Shown here: in pieces, positions 27,034 through 37,129 of the stretch
How positions within the stretch are numbered: position 1 is the first letter of the stretch
Layout: the number at the start of each line of letters is the position of its first letter
Assembly: GCA_018267575.1 (NCBI GenBank)
Contig: JAFDYF010000050.1
Span: 27,393 to 91,392 of the forward strand
Length of the DNA stretch: 64,000 nucleotides
Direction: 5' to 3'
Source: Bacteroidota bacterium
GTDB taxonomy: Bacteria > Bacteroidota > Bacteroidia > Chitinophagales > Chitinophagaceae
Made by a program: the position numbers and the translations under genes
Notes under the pieces: generated by a model
The model's database searches: none
What the model was told of the DNA's origin: nothing
The model's input: only the letters and a program-made list of their open reading frames with translations

Positions 27034-29571
27034 TCAGAATTGATCTATCCGTTTAAAACCATATCCTTCAGCTTTTAGAAACGTGATCATCTCGCCCAAA
27101 TGGTTATATAGTTTATCACTTCGTTTGGGGTCGGTGCCGGCATGTATTAAGAGTATATATCCGTTCAAACCATTTTTTTGTTTTGCCAATTTCTTCAACT
27201 GCTTTATCAATACAGCGCTGCTTTTATATTTATTACCCATTTCCGGATAAGTATAATCGGCATTTGTTCCTGAGCCGGGGGTAAAATTGACAAGACTATA
27301 TCCAATTTCATGACACCATTTGGCAATATCATCGTTCCACCATTCATAAGGAGGGATAAAGAAATTTCCATTCGAGCCAAGTACTTGTAAATCTTCCATC
27401 GCCTGTTTATTCAAATTCAAATCATGCACAAAGGTTCCACGATCAATCAATGTACTATCCCTTTTTCCCCAATCGCAGTACAATAAATGTTCGTTTGAAT
27501 GGGGTCCCAGATAAAATCCATATTTATACAAATCTTTTATCACCGATGCTTGCGAAGGGTTTTTATAAAATCTTCCAGTAAAGAAAAAAGATGCGGGCAC
27601 ATGCTGTGTAGTGAGTGTTTTCATAATAACAGGTATTCCTTCACCAAATTCATCCGCCGTAAATACCAATGCCAAGTCCTTTTTGGTACTATCCCCACGG
27701 ATCAATGCACCGTGACTGATAGTAATATTCTTTCTGGAATCATTGGTTATCTGTGGGTGTATCTCCATTTTATTTTCAGACTCCTTCGCTGCCAAAAGAT
27801 AAATTAGGCTAGCAGTTCCATCCATAGTGGGTTCGTTTGTACTATAATCGCCATAATCATCGTGATAAACTGCCATATCACTTTGAAAATCCTTGTAAGT
27901 GTCTTCATGCGTTAAGGTAATGCCAATTAAATTTTTGTAAATAGCGGTATACACAGGTCCATCCACCAAACCACCATTGAGCGGATAATTTTTTAAGTGG
28001 CTCAGTGCTGAGTGTGGATCTATCGGATAATCGCCTTCGGCAGGTAAGCCATATACCATACTCGTTCCCCAAGGGTTGCAACCAAACAGCCAATCAAAAT
28101 TAGCCTGCTCCAAATCAGTATAGCGATTGCTTTTTGAGAACTGTCGGTACCAATAACATTCTTGAGCAAATGCAACAGTCAAATTATTGCTGCACCATAT
28201 AAAAGGAATAGCCCGATAAAATGCATTTTGTTTCGCTTTTTGCCAAACCAAATCAATCCCTTTTCTATAGTACTCAATAAGTGTATCACGTCTTTTACCT
28301 TGCGTCTCCTTTGCAAGTTCATAATGACCCAGGTTGATGAATGGATACCACTGATAATGTTTGGCAGTATCCTTACCAAGCCAAGGGGTTATTGGTTCCT
28401 GTTGTGCAAACTGAAAAGCAGTGTCCAACAATTTATTTTCAATGGTAGATGAAGGATTAATTTTCTTATAAAATTTTTGAGCAGAAAAATAGCTTGCCGC
28501 ACTCAGTTCCATATCATCCACCCAATTATCTTCTGCATAAATATATGGTGAGACAATCGATACAGTTTGGGTAACACCCAATTTTTTAAAAGAATATGCA
28601 TTAGCAGATCTACTTTTTTTGAATAATAATTCTGCAAAATTTTTATCCTTATCATAAAAAATTTCATACCCTAACGCAAAGGCACTTGCAAATTTGGCAG
28701 CTGTGGAGCTGGTGCCTGTAGTGTTGTTCATGAATTTACCACGTTGCTGTGGCTCGCCCGTAACCAAATAAACGGGTCTTTCATATCCTTTGCCATAAAA
28801 ACTATCTTCCTTTGGTATGCGCATACCTGCATGGTCCCGATCATCACCCAATTGATTGAACAAAAGATTTTCCTGTGGATGCATCTTGATCAACCAATCC
28901 AGACCCCATTTTGCTTCGTCCAAAACATCCGCTCTTCCATTTTGACCATCCAAGCCATTGTCTTGTTTTTCGTCTTTAAAGATTTTTGGAAAATCACGAT
29001 AAGCCATTAATAAATGATAGACCGCATTGGCAGAAGTAGAACTGTACTGCAAGTAATCGCTTGCATCATGCCATCCACCAACAACATCAATATGTGTACT
29101 GTCTTTTATGCCAGCATAAGCACCGTATCGCACATAACCATCATGGGTATGACAGGTATCTTTCAAAAAAGGGTTGAAACCACTTCTTTGTTGACGCATG
29201 TATTGCAAACAAAAATCAGCAGCGCCCTTGTACACATCATCATCAATCCTAAAAACAGGTGATTGTATTTCTCCAACTCTTACATAATATTTACCAGGCT
29301 TGGTAAACTTGGAAAAATCGAGCCTAAAGGTTTGAGAAAATGGTCCATAAGAACCAAAGTCCCTTCCAGTATGATTGCTATATACTAATTTACCCGTTAC
29401 TGAATCTAGTAATTCAAACTTAGATATGGGAGTATTTTCTTTACTGCACCATATTGCTGTTTTAATCCCTTTTGTAGTATATCCCAATTGGTTGATGCGA
29501 ATCCAAGAAAGCGTTTGTGCATTGGATTGAAAACAGATCAGGAAAGAAAACCCCAGTAATAAATTCCTCAT
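27034..29571 (-). CDS. GH9 glycoside hydrolase fused to polysaccharide deacetylase (CE4)
   Basis: An exported 845-residue two-enzyme protein. A signal peptide (about residues 1-19, ending SNAQ) leads into an Ig-like CelD-type domain (20-110), then a GH9 catalytic domain (about 120-590) with the nucleophile/base region GGWHDASDY (Asp169, Asp172), NGLDGQNGRADVLDEAKWGLDWL and the proton-donor region NEPTMDGTASLIYLL. Residues about 615-845 form a NodB-type deacetylase: TADEF with Asp640, the metal-site HSNEH (His691, His695), PPYEWWN and ILLIHAG. Inference: it could cut a beta-glucan or chitosan-like glycan and remove acetyl groups from the same substrate. Both active sites look intact. It lies just downstream of the rpoB terminator, where rpoC would normally be. 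Confidence 0.9.
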   Translation of the reverse strand: MRNLLLGFSFLICFQSNAQTLSWIRINQLGYTTKGIKTAIWCSKENTPISKFELLDSVTGKLVYSNHTGRDFGSYGPFSQTFRLDFSKFTKPGKYYVRVGEIQSPVFRIDDDVYKGAADFCLQYMRQQRSGFNPFLKDTCHTHDGYVRYGAYAGIKDSTHIDVVGGWHDASDYLQYSSTSANAVYHLLMAYRDFPKIFKDEKQDNGLDGQNGRADVLDEAKWGLDWLIKMHPQENLLFNQLGDDRDHAGMRIPKEDSFYGKGYERPVYLVTGEPQQRGKFMNNTTGTSSTAAKFASAFALGYEIFYDKDKNFAELLFKKSRSANAYSFKKLGVTQTVSIVSPYIYAEDNWVDDMELSAASYFSAQKFYKKINPSSTIENKLLDTAFQFAQQEPITPWLGKDTAKHYQWYPFINLGHYELAKETQGKRRDTLIEYYRKGIDLVWQKAKQNAFYRAIPFIWCSNNLTVAFAQECYWYRQFSKSNRYTDLEQANFDWLFGCNPWGTSMVYGLPAEGDYPIDPHSALSHLKNYPLNGGLVDGPVYTAIYKNLIGITLTHEDTYKDFQSDMAVYHDDYGDYSTNEPTMDGTASLIYLLAAKESENKMEIHPQITNDSRKNITISHGALIRGDSTKKDLALVFTADEFGEGIPVIMKTLTTQHVPASFFFTGRFYKNPSQASVIKDLYKYGFYLGPHSNEHLLYCDWGKRDSTLIDRGTFVHDLNLNKQAMEDLQVLGSNGNFFIPPYEWWNDDIAKWCHEIGYSLVNFTPGSGTNADYTYPEMGNKYKSSAVLIKQLKKLAKQKNGLNGYILLIHAGTDPKRSDKLYNHLGEMITFLKAEGYGFKRIDQF

Positions 29572-29857
29572 GGATTAAGAATGAATACCTAAGTTAAGAA
29601 AAAAAGGCTGGGTGATAAGCTGCCGACTAGGCTAAAAACTTTCTGCCTTAAATCCCTCCTTTGTGTACTGAGTATTTTTAGCATGAATTTTTTTTGAACC
29701 ACATAAGTCATATAAGGCACATAAGATTTGCATGACCTTACTTTAAACTATACTAAAAAAATCAACTTCCTGGCTTACCGACTTCAGGTCTTCCGGACTT
29801 TCCGACTTCTTTGTCCCTTTGTATTCTTTGTTCCCTTTGTGTGAAACCAACAAAAAA
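29572..29857. other. Gap between rpoB and the GH9 gene
   Basis: No gene is visible. The stretch holds low-order repeats such as CCGACTTC and CCTTTGT units (29777-29850) like other intergenic repeats of this genome. The notable absence is rpoC, which in nearly all bacteria begins within about 200 bases of the rpoB stop. Confidence 0.55.
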
Positions 29858-29880
29858 GCCACTCAGTTTCCTGAATGGCT
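29852..29880 (-). terminator. Rho-independent terminator of rpoB
   Basis: Read on the minus strand, GCCATTCAG-GAAA-CTGAGTGGC (one G-T pair) is followed by TTTTTTG. It lies about 30 bases after the rpoB stop, so rpoB transcription should end here. Confidence 0.9.
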
Positions 29881-29911
29881 TTGTAAAATTTTATTTGTCT
29901 AAAGAATGATA

Positions 29912-32900
29912 TCAATCAAATTTCAGATCCAAGCCCAATCCCCTCAGTTCATGTACCAATACATTAAATGATTCTGGGATGCCTGCTCTTGGAATATTAT
30001 CACCTTTCACAATTGCTTCGTATGTTTTTGCACGACCGATGATATCATCAGATTTCAGTGTGAGCAATTCCTGCAAGATATTGGATGCACCATAAGCTTC
30101 CAGCGCCCAAACCTCCATTTCACCGAAACGCTGACCACCAAACTGTGCTTTACCACCCAAAGGCTGTTGTGTGATCAAACTGTATGGTCCGATGCTACGT
30201 GCATGCATCTTATCATCTACCATGTGATGGAGTTTGATGATATAGATAATGCCCACGGTTGCTTTCTGGTCGAAACGATCACCCGTTTCACCGTCATACA
30301 AATAAGTATGACCGAAACTTGGCAAATTGGCTTCCTTGATATATCCAGCAATTTCCTCCACACTAGCCCCGTCAAAAATAGGTGTTGCAAATTTCAACCC
30401 TAACTTTTCACCAGCCCAACCAAGTACAGTTTCATAAATCTGTCCAAGGTTCATACGGGAAGGCACACCCAATGGATTCAATACCACATCTACCGGAGTC
30501 CCATCTTCTAAGAATGGCATATCTTCTGCACGAACAATCTTCGCAACAATACCTTTGTTACCGTGACGACCGGCCATCTTATCACCTACTTTCAGCTTAC
30601 GCTTAACAGCAAGGTATACTTTGGCCAATTTCAACACGCCGGCAGGTAATTCATCACCAATAGAGATGTTGAATTTCTCTCTCTTATAGCGACCCAATTC
30701 CTCATTGTACTTGATGCTATAATTATGAAGCAATACGTTGATTAGATTGTCCACTTTTGCATCGCCTGTCCAACCCAGCGGGTTTACATTCAGATAGTCA
30801 ATACCGGCAAGGTTCTTAGCTGTGAACTTAGCACCTTTTCCAATTTGAACTTCCCCGAAATTATTGTTAACCCCAGTAGAAGTATGGTCTTTCAACAATA
30901 CTTGCAACTTGCTCAACAATACATCCATCAGGTCAGTCACATTCTTCTCATGAACTTTTTCTATTTTATCCAGCGCTGCTTTCTCACGAACTTTGGTGTT
31001 CTTATCTTTCTTGGCACGTTGGAACAATTTTTTGCTGATTACCACACCCTCTGTACCACTTGGGGCTTTCAAGGATGCATCTTTTGCATCACCTGCTTTG
31101 TCACCAAAGATTGCACGCAACAGTTTCTCTTCTGGAGTAGGATCGCTTTCCCCTTTAGGAGTAATTTTTCCAATCAGGATATCACCTTCTTTGATTTGAG
31201 CTCCTACACGTATGATACCATTCTCATCCAAATCTTTGGTAGCTTCTTCTGATACGTTGGGGATATCTGGCGTCAATTCCTCTTCACCCAATTTGGTATC
31301 ACGCACTTCCAATTCGTATTCTGAGATGTGAACAGAAGTAAACAAATCTTCGCTCACTACTTTTTCACTGATTACAATCGCATCCTCGAAATTGTATCCT
31401 TTCCAAGGCATGAACGCTACTTTCAGGTTGCGACCCAATGCCATTTCACCAGCCTGCACCGCATAACCTTCAGTAAGAAAATCACCTTCTTTTACCTTCT
31501 GTCCTTTCTTCACAGCAGGTTTAAGGTTGATACAAGTTTCTTGGTTTGTTTTTATGAATTTAGTCAGCCTGTAGATTTTAAGGTCATCTTCAAAGCTTAC
31601 CAATTTTTGAACTTCGTTACGATCGTAGCGAACGTGAATCTCATTTGCATCCACATACTCAACAACACCTTCACCTTCAGAGTGAATCTGGATCCTTGCA
31701 TCACGAGCCGCTTTTGCTTCTAAGCCTGTGCCTACAATCGGCATTTCAGGGCGAATCAGCGGAACAGCCTGACGTTGCATGTTTGATCCCATCAATGCAC
31801 GGTTGGCATCATCATGTTCCAAGAAGGGAATCAAGGAAGCACTCAAACCCACAATCTGGTTGGGGGCCACGTCCATATATTCCACTTCATTTTTATCAAG
31901 GATGGGGAAGTCACCCGTTTGGCGGGAAACAATCTTTTCCTCAATAAAATTCCCTTTATCATCCATCGGGATATTTGCCTGCGCAATTTTGGCAATATCT
32001 TCTTCTTCTGCGCTCAGGTAAGTCAATTTTTTCAAATCCACTTTACCATTCTCTACCTTATGATAAGGAGTTTCAATGAAACCCATTTCATTGATCTTTG
32101 CATGCACACATAGTGTAGAGATCAAACCAATGTTTGGACCTTCTGGAGTCTCAATAGTACAAAGACGGCCATAGTGAGAATAATGCACGTCACGAACCTC
32201 GAAACCTGCACGCTCCCTACTCAAACCGCCGGGTCCGAGTGCGGAGATACGACGCTTGTGCGTAATCTCACTCAAAGGATTGGTTTGGTCAAGGAACTGC
32301 GACAATTGTGATGTACCAAAGAAGGAGTTGATCACAGAAGACAAAGTCCTTGCATTGATCAAATCCACTGGGGTGAACACCTCATTATCACGAACGTTCA
32401 TACGCTCACGAATTGTTCTTGCCATACGGGCAAGACCCACACCGAACTGTGCATATAATTGCTCACCAACTGTACGTACACGCCGATTGCTCAAGTGATC
32501 GATATCATCAATCTCCGCTTTGGCATTGGTCAAACGAACGAGATATTTTACAATCTCAATCATATCTTCCTTGGTCAACGTTTTTTGATCCAAAGGTTGG
32601 TTCAAGCCAAGTTTGCGATTGATTTTATAACGACCTACTTCTCCCAGATCGTAACGCTTATCACTAAAGAATAATTTGTCGATAATGCCACGAGCCGTCT
32701 CATCATCTGGAGCATCCGCACCGCGCAATTGACGATAGATATGTTGAACGGCTTCCAACTCACTGTTGGAAGTATCTTTATTAAGTGTGTTGTAAATGAT
32801 TGCGTAATCACCACCTACATTTTCTTTCTGAATGAAAAGGCTCTTCACCTCCATTTCCACCACCTGATCGATCGCTTCCTCATCCAAAACAGTATCACGC

Positions 32901-33715
32901 TCTAACACAATCTCATTACGCTCGATGGAAACTACTTCACCGGTATCCTCATCCACAAAATCTTCTACCCAAGTCCTCAATACACGGGCAGCTAATTTCC
33001 TGCCAATATACTTTTGAAGAGTTTTCTTATCAACTTTCACTTCATCAGCCATACCAAACAGTTCAAGGATATCCTTATCCGTTTCGTAACCGATAGAACG
33101 CAACAAAGTAGTTACTGGGAATTTTTTCTTACGGTCGATATATGCAAACATCACGTTGTTGATGTCTGTAGCAAATTCCATCCAAGCTCCTTTGAAAGGG
33201 ATTACCCTTGCAGAGTAGATTTTGGTTCCGTTCGGGTGAACCGATTGTCCAAAGAACACACCTGGTGAACGGTGTAGTTGGGAAACAACCACACGCTCAG
33301 CACCATTAATCACAAATGTCCCACGTGGTGTCATGTAAGGAATATTTCCCAAGAACACATCCTGCACGATTGTCTGGAAATCCACATGCTCCTCATCATT
33401 ACAGCTAAGGCGCAATTTTGCCTTTAACGGTACGGCATAAGTGAGGCCACGCTCCATACACTCTTCAATAGTGTAACGGGGCGGATCGATAAAATAATCC
33501 AAGAACTCCAGCATGAAAATATTCCGCGTATCAGTGATCGGGAAATTTTCTTTGAATACCCGGAACAAACCTTCAATATTCCGTTTGTCGGGAGTTGTTT
33601 CCAACTGGAAAAATTCTTTGAAAGATTGTATTTGAACTTCGAGTAGATCTGGGGTTTCAGCAAGATGCTTGATTTTACCGAAATTGACCCTGGTTTGCAA
33701 TTTTGTTGAAGACAT
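29912..33715 (-). CDS. rpoB: DNA-directed RNA polymerase subunit beta
   Basis: The 1267-residue beta subunit of RNA polymerase. All main regions are present: the N-terminal protrusion, the rifampicin region ([25 protein letters not shown] near residue 470), the conserved [17 protein letters not shown], the lysine-rich active-site segment [27 protein letters not shown] and the C-terminal clamp contact [24 protein letters not shown]. Length is typical of Bacteroidota. It is last in the block after rplK-A-J-L, but has its own -7 element and terminator; a terminator also follows rplL. The partner rpoC is absent from its usual place. Confidence 0.98.
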   Translation of the reverse strand: MSSTKLQTRVNFGKIKHLAETPDLLEVQIQSFKEFFQLETTPDKRNIEGLFRVFKENFPITDTRNIFMLEFLDYFIDPPRYTIEECMERGLTYAVPLKAKLRLSCNDEEHVDFQTIVQDVFLGNIPYMTPRGTFVINGAERVVVSQLHRSPGVFFGQSVHPNGTKIYSARVIPFKGAWMEFATDINNVMFAYIDRKKKFPVTTLLRSIGYETDKDILELFGMADEVKVDKKTLQKYIGRKLAARVLRTWVEDFVDEDTGEVVSIERNEIVLERDTVLDEEAIDQVVEMEVKSLFIQKENVGGDYAIIYNTLNKDTSNSELEAVQHIYRQLRGADAPDDETARGIIDKLFFSDKRYDLGEVGRYKINRKLGLNQPLDQKTLTKEDMIEIVKYLVRLTNAKAEIDDIDHLSNRRVRTVGEQLYAQFGVGLARMARTIRERMNVRDNEVFTPVDLINARTLSSVINSFFGTSQLSQFLDQTNPLSEITHKRRISALGPGGLSRERAGFEVRDVHYSHYGRLCTIETPEGPNIGLISTLCVHAKINEMGFIETPYHKVENGKVDLKKLTYLSAEEEDIAKIAQANIPMDDKGNFIEEKIVSRQTGDFPILDKNEVEYMDVAPNQIVGLSASLIPFLEHDDANRALMGSNMQRQAVPLIRPEMPIVGTGLEAKAARDARIQIHSEGEGVVEYVDANEIHVRYDRNEVQKLVSFEDDLKIYRLTKFIKTNQETCINLKPAVKKGQKVKEGDFLTEGYAVQAGEMALGRNLKVAFMPWKGYNFEDAIVISEKVVSEDLFTSVHISEYELEVRDTKLGEEELTPDIPNVSEEATKDLDENGIIRVGAQIKEGDILIGKITPKGESDPTPEEKLLRAIFGDKAGDAKDASLKAPSGTEGVVISKKLFQRAKKDKNTKVREKAALDKIEKVHEKNVTDLMDVLLSKLQVLLKDHTSTGVNNNFGEVQIGKGAKFTAKNLAGIDYLNVNPLGWTGDAKVDNLINVLLHNYSIKYNEELGRYKREKFNISIGDELPAGVLKLAKVYLAVKRKLKVGDKMAGRHGNKGIVAKIVRAEDMPFLEDGTPVDVVLNPLGVPSRMNLGQIYETVLGWAGEKLGLKFATPIFDGASVEEIAGYIKEANLPSFGHTYLYDGETGDRFDQKATVGIIYIIKLHHMVDDKMHARSIGPYSLITQQPLGGKAQFGGQRFGEMEVWALEAYGASNILQELLTLKSDDIIGRAKTYEAIVKGDNIPRAGIPESFNVLVHELRGLGLDLKFD

Positions 33716-33860
33716 ATTATTTTAAGCCTATTTTATTGTTCAAACTTGATACTCTTCCACCCTAACTAGCAATAATCATCCCTGAGAGAAAGTAACCCTC
33801 CACTGGATCAACCAGCAATAAAAAGAATTTTATGACTATCAGGAATGTACAAAAGGACAG

Positions 33861-33868
33861 CAAAGGTA
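33861..33868 (-). promoter_or_regulatory. Candidate -7 element of rpoB
   Basis: On the minus strand TACCTTTG matches the TAnnTTTG consensus exactly. No TTTG is found at the ideal -33 distance (TTTCC is there instead). It lies between the rplL terminator and the rpoB start. Confidence 0.5.
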
Positions 33869-33975
33869 ATGAATAAAGGTTAATCGGAAAAAGAATTTTT
33901 ATTCGATTGTCAGCAAAAATCCTTATGTTCCTCAATCAGTTAGGTAAATTATTTCCCAATTTTTCGATAAAAAGC

Positions 33976-34008
33976 AAAAAATCCCGTTCACACAAGGTTG
34001 AACGGGAT
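33976..34008 (-). terminator. Terminator/attenuator after rplL
   Basis: On the minus strand ATCCCGTTCA, an 8-base loop and TGAACGGGAT form a perfect 10-bp stem followed by TTTTT. It lies about 25 bases after the rplL stop and must stop most rplKAJL transcripts before rpoB, comparable in place to the known rplL-rpoB attenuator of enterobacteria. Confidence 0.9.
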
Positions 34009-34033
34009 CAAATATAAAAATTTTAAGAAGAAA

Positions 34034-34414
34034 CTAGTTCACTTCAACTTCTGCGCCAGCTTCTTTCAGTTTAGCTACCAATGCATCCGCATCAGCTTTG
34101 CTAACACCTTCTTTCACTGGTTTTGGAGCGCCATCAACCAGGTCTTTCGCTTCTTTCAAGCCCAAACCGGTCAAATCCTTCACGATTTTAACTACGTTCA
34201 ACTTGTTCGCACCTGCAGATTTCAGGATTACGTTGAAAGCTGTTTTTTCTTCAGCTGCAGCAGCACCGCCACCAGCAGCAGGACCAGCAGCAACAGCCAC
34301 AGCAGCAGCTGCAGGCTCAATGCCGTATTCCTCTTTCAGGATTTTTGCTAATTCGTTTACTTCTTTAACTGTTAGGCCTACTAGTTGTTCAGCCACTGCT
34401 TTTAAATCTGCCAT
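34034..34414 (-). CDS. rplL: 50S ribosomal protein L7/L12
   Basis: Stalk protein that recruits translation GTPases to the ribosome. The 126 residues show the N-terminal dimerisation helix, an Ala/Gly-rich hinge (residues about 36-55) and the C-terminal factor-binding domain with [22 protein letters not shown]. Length is normal. It follows rplJ by 115 bases and is ended by a strong terminator. Confidence 0.97.
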   Translation of the reverse strand: MADLKAVAEQLVGLTVKEVNELAKILKEEYGIEPAAAAVAVAAGPAAGGGAAAAEEKTAFNVILKSAGANKLNVVKIVKDLTGLGLKEAKDLVDGAPKPVKEGVSKADADALVAKLKEAGAEVEVN

Positions 34415-34529
34415 ATGTTTAAATTTTTCCCGCCTTCATTGTTTTATAAAACTCCAGCGGAGGTTTTAAAAAAATTTGCCTTTATTATCCCTCAGGCCTG
34501 GGAATTCAGTATATATCCAACAATATAAA

Positions 34530-35063
34530 TTAATTCGCCGAAGCTCTATCTTCCAAAGCTTTTACCAACCCAGCCAATTTTGCACCTGCATTCAGGCCGC
34601 TGATAACATTTTTCGCTGGTGATTGCAACAACCCAATGATTTCGCCAATAAGGTCGTTTTTGCTTTTCAGCGTGGTCAATGCCTTCAACTGGTCGTTGCC
34701 AGCAAATACATCCCCATCGATAAAGGCTGCTTTCAACACCGGTTTATCGGAATTGCTTTCCTTTCGGAAAGAAGAGATAATCAGCGCTGGCTCTTTAGCG
34801 CTTTCTGAAAACAGCAAAGCGGTTACGCCATGAAGCGCATTATATACTTCTGAAAATCTTTTATCATCCAGGCTTTCAAGTGCCTTTTTAATCAGGGTAT
34901 TCTTGGCCACTTTCATTTCCACTTTTTTGTTGAAACAAATGCGGCGCAGTTTGCCAACCTGCTCAACGGTAAGCGACTCGGTATTGGCAACATAAAAATT
35001 GTTGTATTGAGAGAATTTCTCTTTCAATGCACCAATCACTTCATTTTTTTGATCTTTAGTCAT
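34530..35063 (-). CDS. rplJ: 50S ribosomal protein L10
   Basis: Base of the ribosomal stalk, binding 23S rRNA and L7/L12 dimers. The 177-residue protein has the typical N-terminus (KNEVIGALKEKFSQYNNFYVAN), the rRNA-binding globular part to about residue 130, and the C-terminal helix for L7/L12. In many bacteria L10 represses its own message; the 60-base gap before it is too short to show a clear leader structure by eye. Confidence 0.96.
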   Translation of the reverse strand: MTKDQKNEVIGALKEKFSQYNNFYVANTESLTVEQVGKLRRICFNKKVEMKVAKNTLIKKALESLDDKRFSEVYNALHGVTALLFSESAKEPALIISSFRKESNSDKPVLKAAFIDGDVFAGNDQLKALTTLKSKNDLIGEIIGLLQSPAKNVISGLNAGAKLAGLVKALEDRASAN

Positions 35064-35123
35064 AACCTATTTTTTAAAATGCAACTCCTCCACAAGGGGC
35101 TTTAGTTACGCTTCAAATTTTGT

Positions 35124-35816
35124 TTAGTGGGTAAAAGCTTTTGTGTCTACTGCAATGCCTGGACTCATAGAGCTAGCCATAAAAACACTTTTTACATAAG
35201 TGCCCTTGGCGGTTGCTGGTTTTGCTTTGATAATTGCATTGATCAGTTCCAAACTGTTTGCCTGAATCTTCTCAGGGGTAAAGCTTACTCGTCCGATAGA
35301 AGCATGGATGATACCAGCCTTATCTACTTTAAAAGCAATTTTACCGCCTTTCACCTCATTCACAGCAGCAGCCACATCATTGGTAACCGTTCCTGTTTTA
35401 GGGTTTGGCATCAGGTTACGGGGACCTAACACTTTACCAAGTTTACCAATTTTAGGCATTACTGAAGGGGTAGCCACAATCACATCCACATCAACCCAAC
35501 CTTCTTCAATTTTTTTGATGAACTCATCCAGACCTACGAAATCAGCACCGGCCGCTTTTGCTGCTTCTTCTTTATCGGGAGTGCAAAGCACCAGTACTTT
35601 TTTGGTTTTACCTGTACCGTGAGGAAGGCTTACTGTACCACGGATTGACTGATCGGCTTTCTTAGGGTCTACACCCAAACGGACATGAAGGTCCACCGAG
35701 GAATCAAATTTGGTAGTGTTTATCTGCTTTACCAATGAAGACGCTTCATTGAGCGAATACATTTTGTTTTTATCAACTTTAGCCGAGGCTAACTTTCTTT
35801 TTTTAGTGATTGCCAT
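35124..35816 (-). CDS. rplA: 50S ribosomal protein L1
   Basis: Binds 23S rRNA at the mobile L1 stalk and usually represses the L11-L1 operon. At 230 residues with [35 protein letters not shown] and [18 protein letters not shown] it is a complete L1. It begins 28 bases after rplK, as in the standard L11 operon. Confidence 0.97.
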   Translation of the reverse strand: MAITKKRKLASAKVDKNKMYSLNEASSLVKQINTTKFDSSVDLHVRLGVDPKKADQSIRGTVSLPHGTGKTKKVLVLCTPDKEEAAKAAGADFVGLDEFIKKIEEGWVDVDVIVATPSVMPKIGKLGKVLGPRNLMPNPKTGTVTNDVAAAVNEVKGGKIAFKVDKAGIIHASIGRVSFTPEKIQANSLELINAIIKAKPATAKGTYVKSVFMASSMSPGIAVDTKAFTH

Positions 35817-35844
35817 ATCGCAATAATTTTTTTAGTTGTACAAA

Positions 35845-36288
35845 TCAGTTTTCCCATGGGGCTTTACCATCTACATTGATACCCATGCTCCGGGCTGTTC
35901 CTGCTACCATGCGCATGGCGCTCTCCACAGTAAAACAGTTCAGGTCGGGCATTTTGTCTTTAGCAATGGACTCAACCTGTGCCCAGGATACTTTTCCAAC
36001 TTTGTTACGATTAGGCTCTTTAGACCCGCTCTGGATCTTAGAAGCTTCCATTAGCTGAACAGCCGCTGGAGGCGTTTTGATAATAAAATCAAAAGACTTG
36101 TCTGTATAAACAGTAATCAGTACTGGAAGGACTTTGCCGATTTTATCCTGCGTTCTAGCATTAAACTGCTTGCAGAATTCCATAATATTGATCCCTTTGG
36201 AACCCAATGCCGGGCCAATGGGGGGTGCAGGGTTGGCTTGACCGCCTTTTACCTGCAACTTAACATAACCTGTAATTTCTTTTGCCAT
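35845..36288 (-). CDS. rplK: 50S ribosomal protein L11
   Basis: Part of the GTPase-associated centre and needed for the stringent response through RelA. The 147 residues contain the N-terminal domain with [29 protein letters not shown] and the rRNA-binding C-terminal domain ending [18 protein letters not shown]. It is first in rplK-rplA-rplJ-rplL and has a consensus promoter upstream; the normally preceding nusG is separated from it by an opposite-strand gene. Confidence 0.97.
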   Translation of the reverse strand: MAKEITGYVKLQVKGGQANPAPPIGPALGSKGINIMEFCKQFNARTQDKIGKVLPVLITVYTDKSFDFIIKTPPAAVQLMEASKIQSGSKEPNRNKVGKVSWAQVESIAKDKMPDLNCFTVESAMRMVAGTARSMGINVDGKAPWEN

Positions 36289-36609
36289 GTTGCTTCATTT
36301 TTTGGTTTTAGCGTCCCGCTTCAAGCGAGACTCCCAAATCGATATTCAAAAGAGCTTTCTTTGGGGTTGCAAAAGTATGATAAAAATCGTTTATTGCAAA
36401 TATTTTTTAACCCTTAAGATTAAGGACTCATCTGACCCACATAATAGGCTTCTCTTTAGCCATTTCACCTACAAAATCACAGGAATTGCAAAGATGAACC
36501 ATTCTACAATAAAAAATTGTTGCTTTTTTCTCTATGTGAATTTTTCTAACTAACTTTTCCGATAATCTCCATTAATTCTTATAACAACTAAAAAAACGCA
36601 CTTCAAATT
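36289..36609. other. Divergent control region between rplK and the H1-like gene
   Basis: No gene is seen. It holds the rplK promoter. The first 30 bases of the rplK leader contain an imperfect hairpin (GTCTCGCTT/AAGCGGGAC on the minus strand), which may relate to L1 or L11 autoregulation. Upstream of the H1-like gene TAACTTTT resembles a -7 element, but weakly. Confidence 0.5.
36370..36400 (-). promoter_or_regulatory. Consensus promoter of the rplKAJL operon
   Basis: On the minus strand TTTG, 19 bases and TACTTTTG match the Bacteroidota -33/-7 promoter consensus exactly. The position gives a leader of about 75 bases before rplK. The ribosomal-protein operon thus has its own promoter rather than depending on read-through from nusG. 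Confidence 0.75.
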
Positions 36610-37074
36610 ATGGCAAAGTCAAAGAAAAAAGCGGCCAAAAAAGCTCCTGCTAAAAAAGCTATAAAAAAAGCCGCTAAGAAAAAAGCTGCGCCTAAAAAAG
36701 CGGCTAAGAAAAAAGCAGCTCCCAAAAAAGCTGTCAAAAAAACTACAAAAAAAGCTGCGCCTAAAAAAGCGGTGAAGAAAAAAGCTTCTCCCAAGAAAGC
36801 TGTAAAGAAAAAAGCTGCGCCAAAAAAAGTAGCTAGGAAAAAGGCGGCTCCTAAAAAAGCTGCTCCCAAGAAAATAGCTCCCCAAAAAGCGGCTCCTAAA
36901 AAGGCTGTAAAAAAACCAGTGAAGAGGGCTCCTGTTAAAAAAGAAGAAAGCATGCCTGCTCCAGAACCAATGGTTTTTGTCCCTGTAGTTGAGGTTGTTG
37001 AAACATCATACGAAGTCAGTTCTTCCCCAGAAGAGGAAACCAACTCTTCTACCGAAATGGGAGATTCTGAGTAA
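36610..37074 (+). CDS. Histone H1-like lysine/alanine/proline-repeat protein
   Basis: A 154-residue protein whose first 113 residues are almost only Lys, Ala and Pro in repeats of KKAAPKKA type, like eukaryotic H1 tails and bacterial Hc1-type DNA-binding proteins. About residue 113 it changes to a Pro/Val/Glu-rich and then acidic Ser/Glu tail (EEETNSSTEMGDSE). Inference: the basic part binds nucleic acid, either DNA or rRNA, while the acidic tail may modulate binding or contact proteins. It lies on the opposite strand between nusG and rplK, interrupting the usual order. The A-rich repeats are prone to length change by recombination. Its own terminator follows. Confidence 0.85.
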   Translation: MAKSKKKAAKKAPAKKAIKKAAKKKAAPKKAAKKKAAPKKAVKKTTKKAAPKKAVKKKASPKKAVKKKAAPKKVARKKAAPKKAAPKKIAPQKAAPKKAVKKPVKRAPVKKEESMPAPEPMVFVPVVEVVETSYEVSSSPEEETNSSTEMGDSE

Positions 37075-37100
37075 AAAATATTTTTTATTTACACATAATC

Positions 37101-37129
37101 AAAACCTTCTAACAAGAAGGTTTTTTTTT
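37101..37129 (+). terminator. Rho-independent terminator of the H1-like gene
   Basis: Arms AAACCTTCT and AGAAGGTTT with loop AACA, followed by a T-run of nine. The A-run on the other side may let it act for nusG in the opposite direction. Confidence 0.9.

Larger units (their letters stand above)
33716..34033. other. rplL-rpoB intergenic region with terminator and promoter
   Basis: No gene is present. In the direction of transcription it holds the rplL terminator, the rpoB -7 element and a leader of about 140 bases. This arrangement allows rpoB output to be set separately from the ribosomal proteins. Confidence 0.65.

Noticed and set aside
27034..29571. GH9-CE4 gene as part of a polysaccharide utilisation locus
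   Set aside because: No SusC/SusD pair, sigma/anti-sigma or further CAZyme gene lies next to it; it stands alone.
36603..37043. Long open frame on the minus strand, opposite the H1-like gene, rich in Phe, Ala and Leu
   Set aside because: It is the mirror of the Lys/Ala/Pro repeat; the low-complexity composition follows directly from the repeat and there is no start signal.
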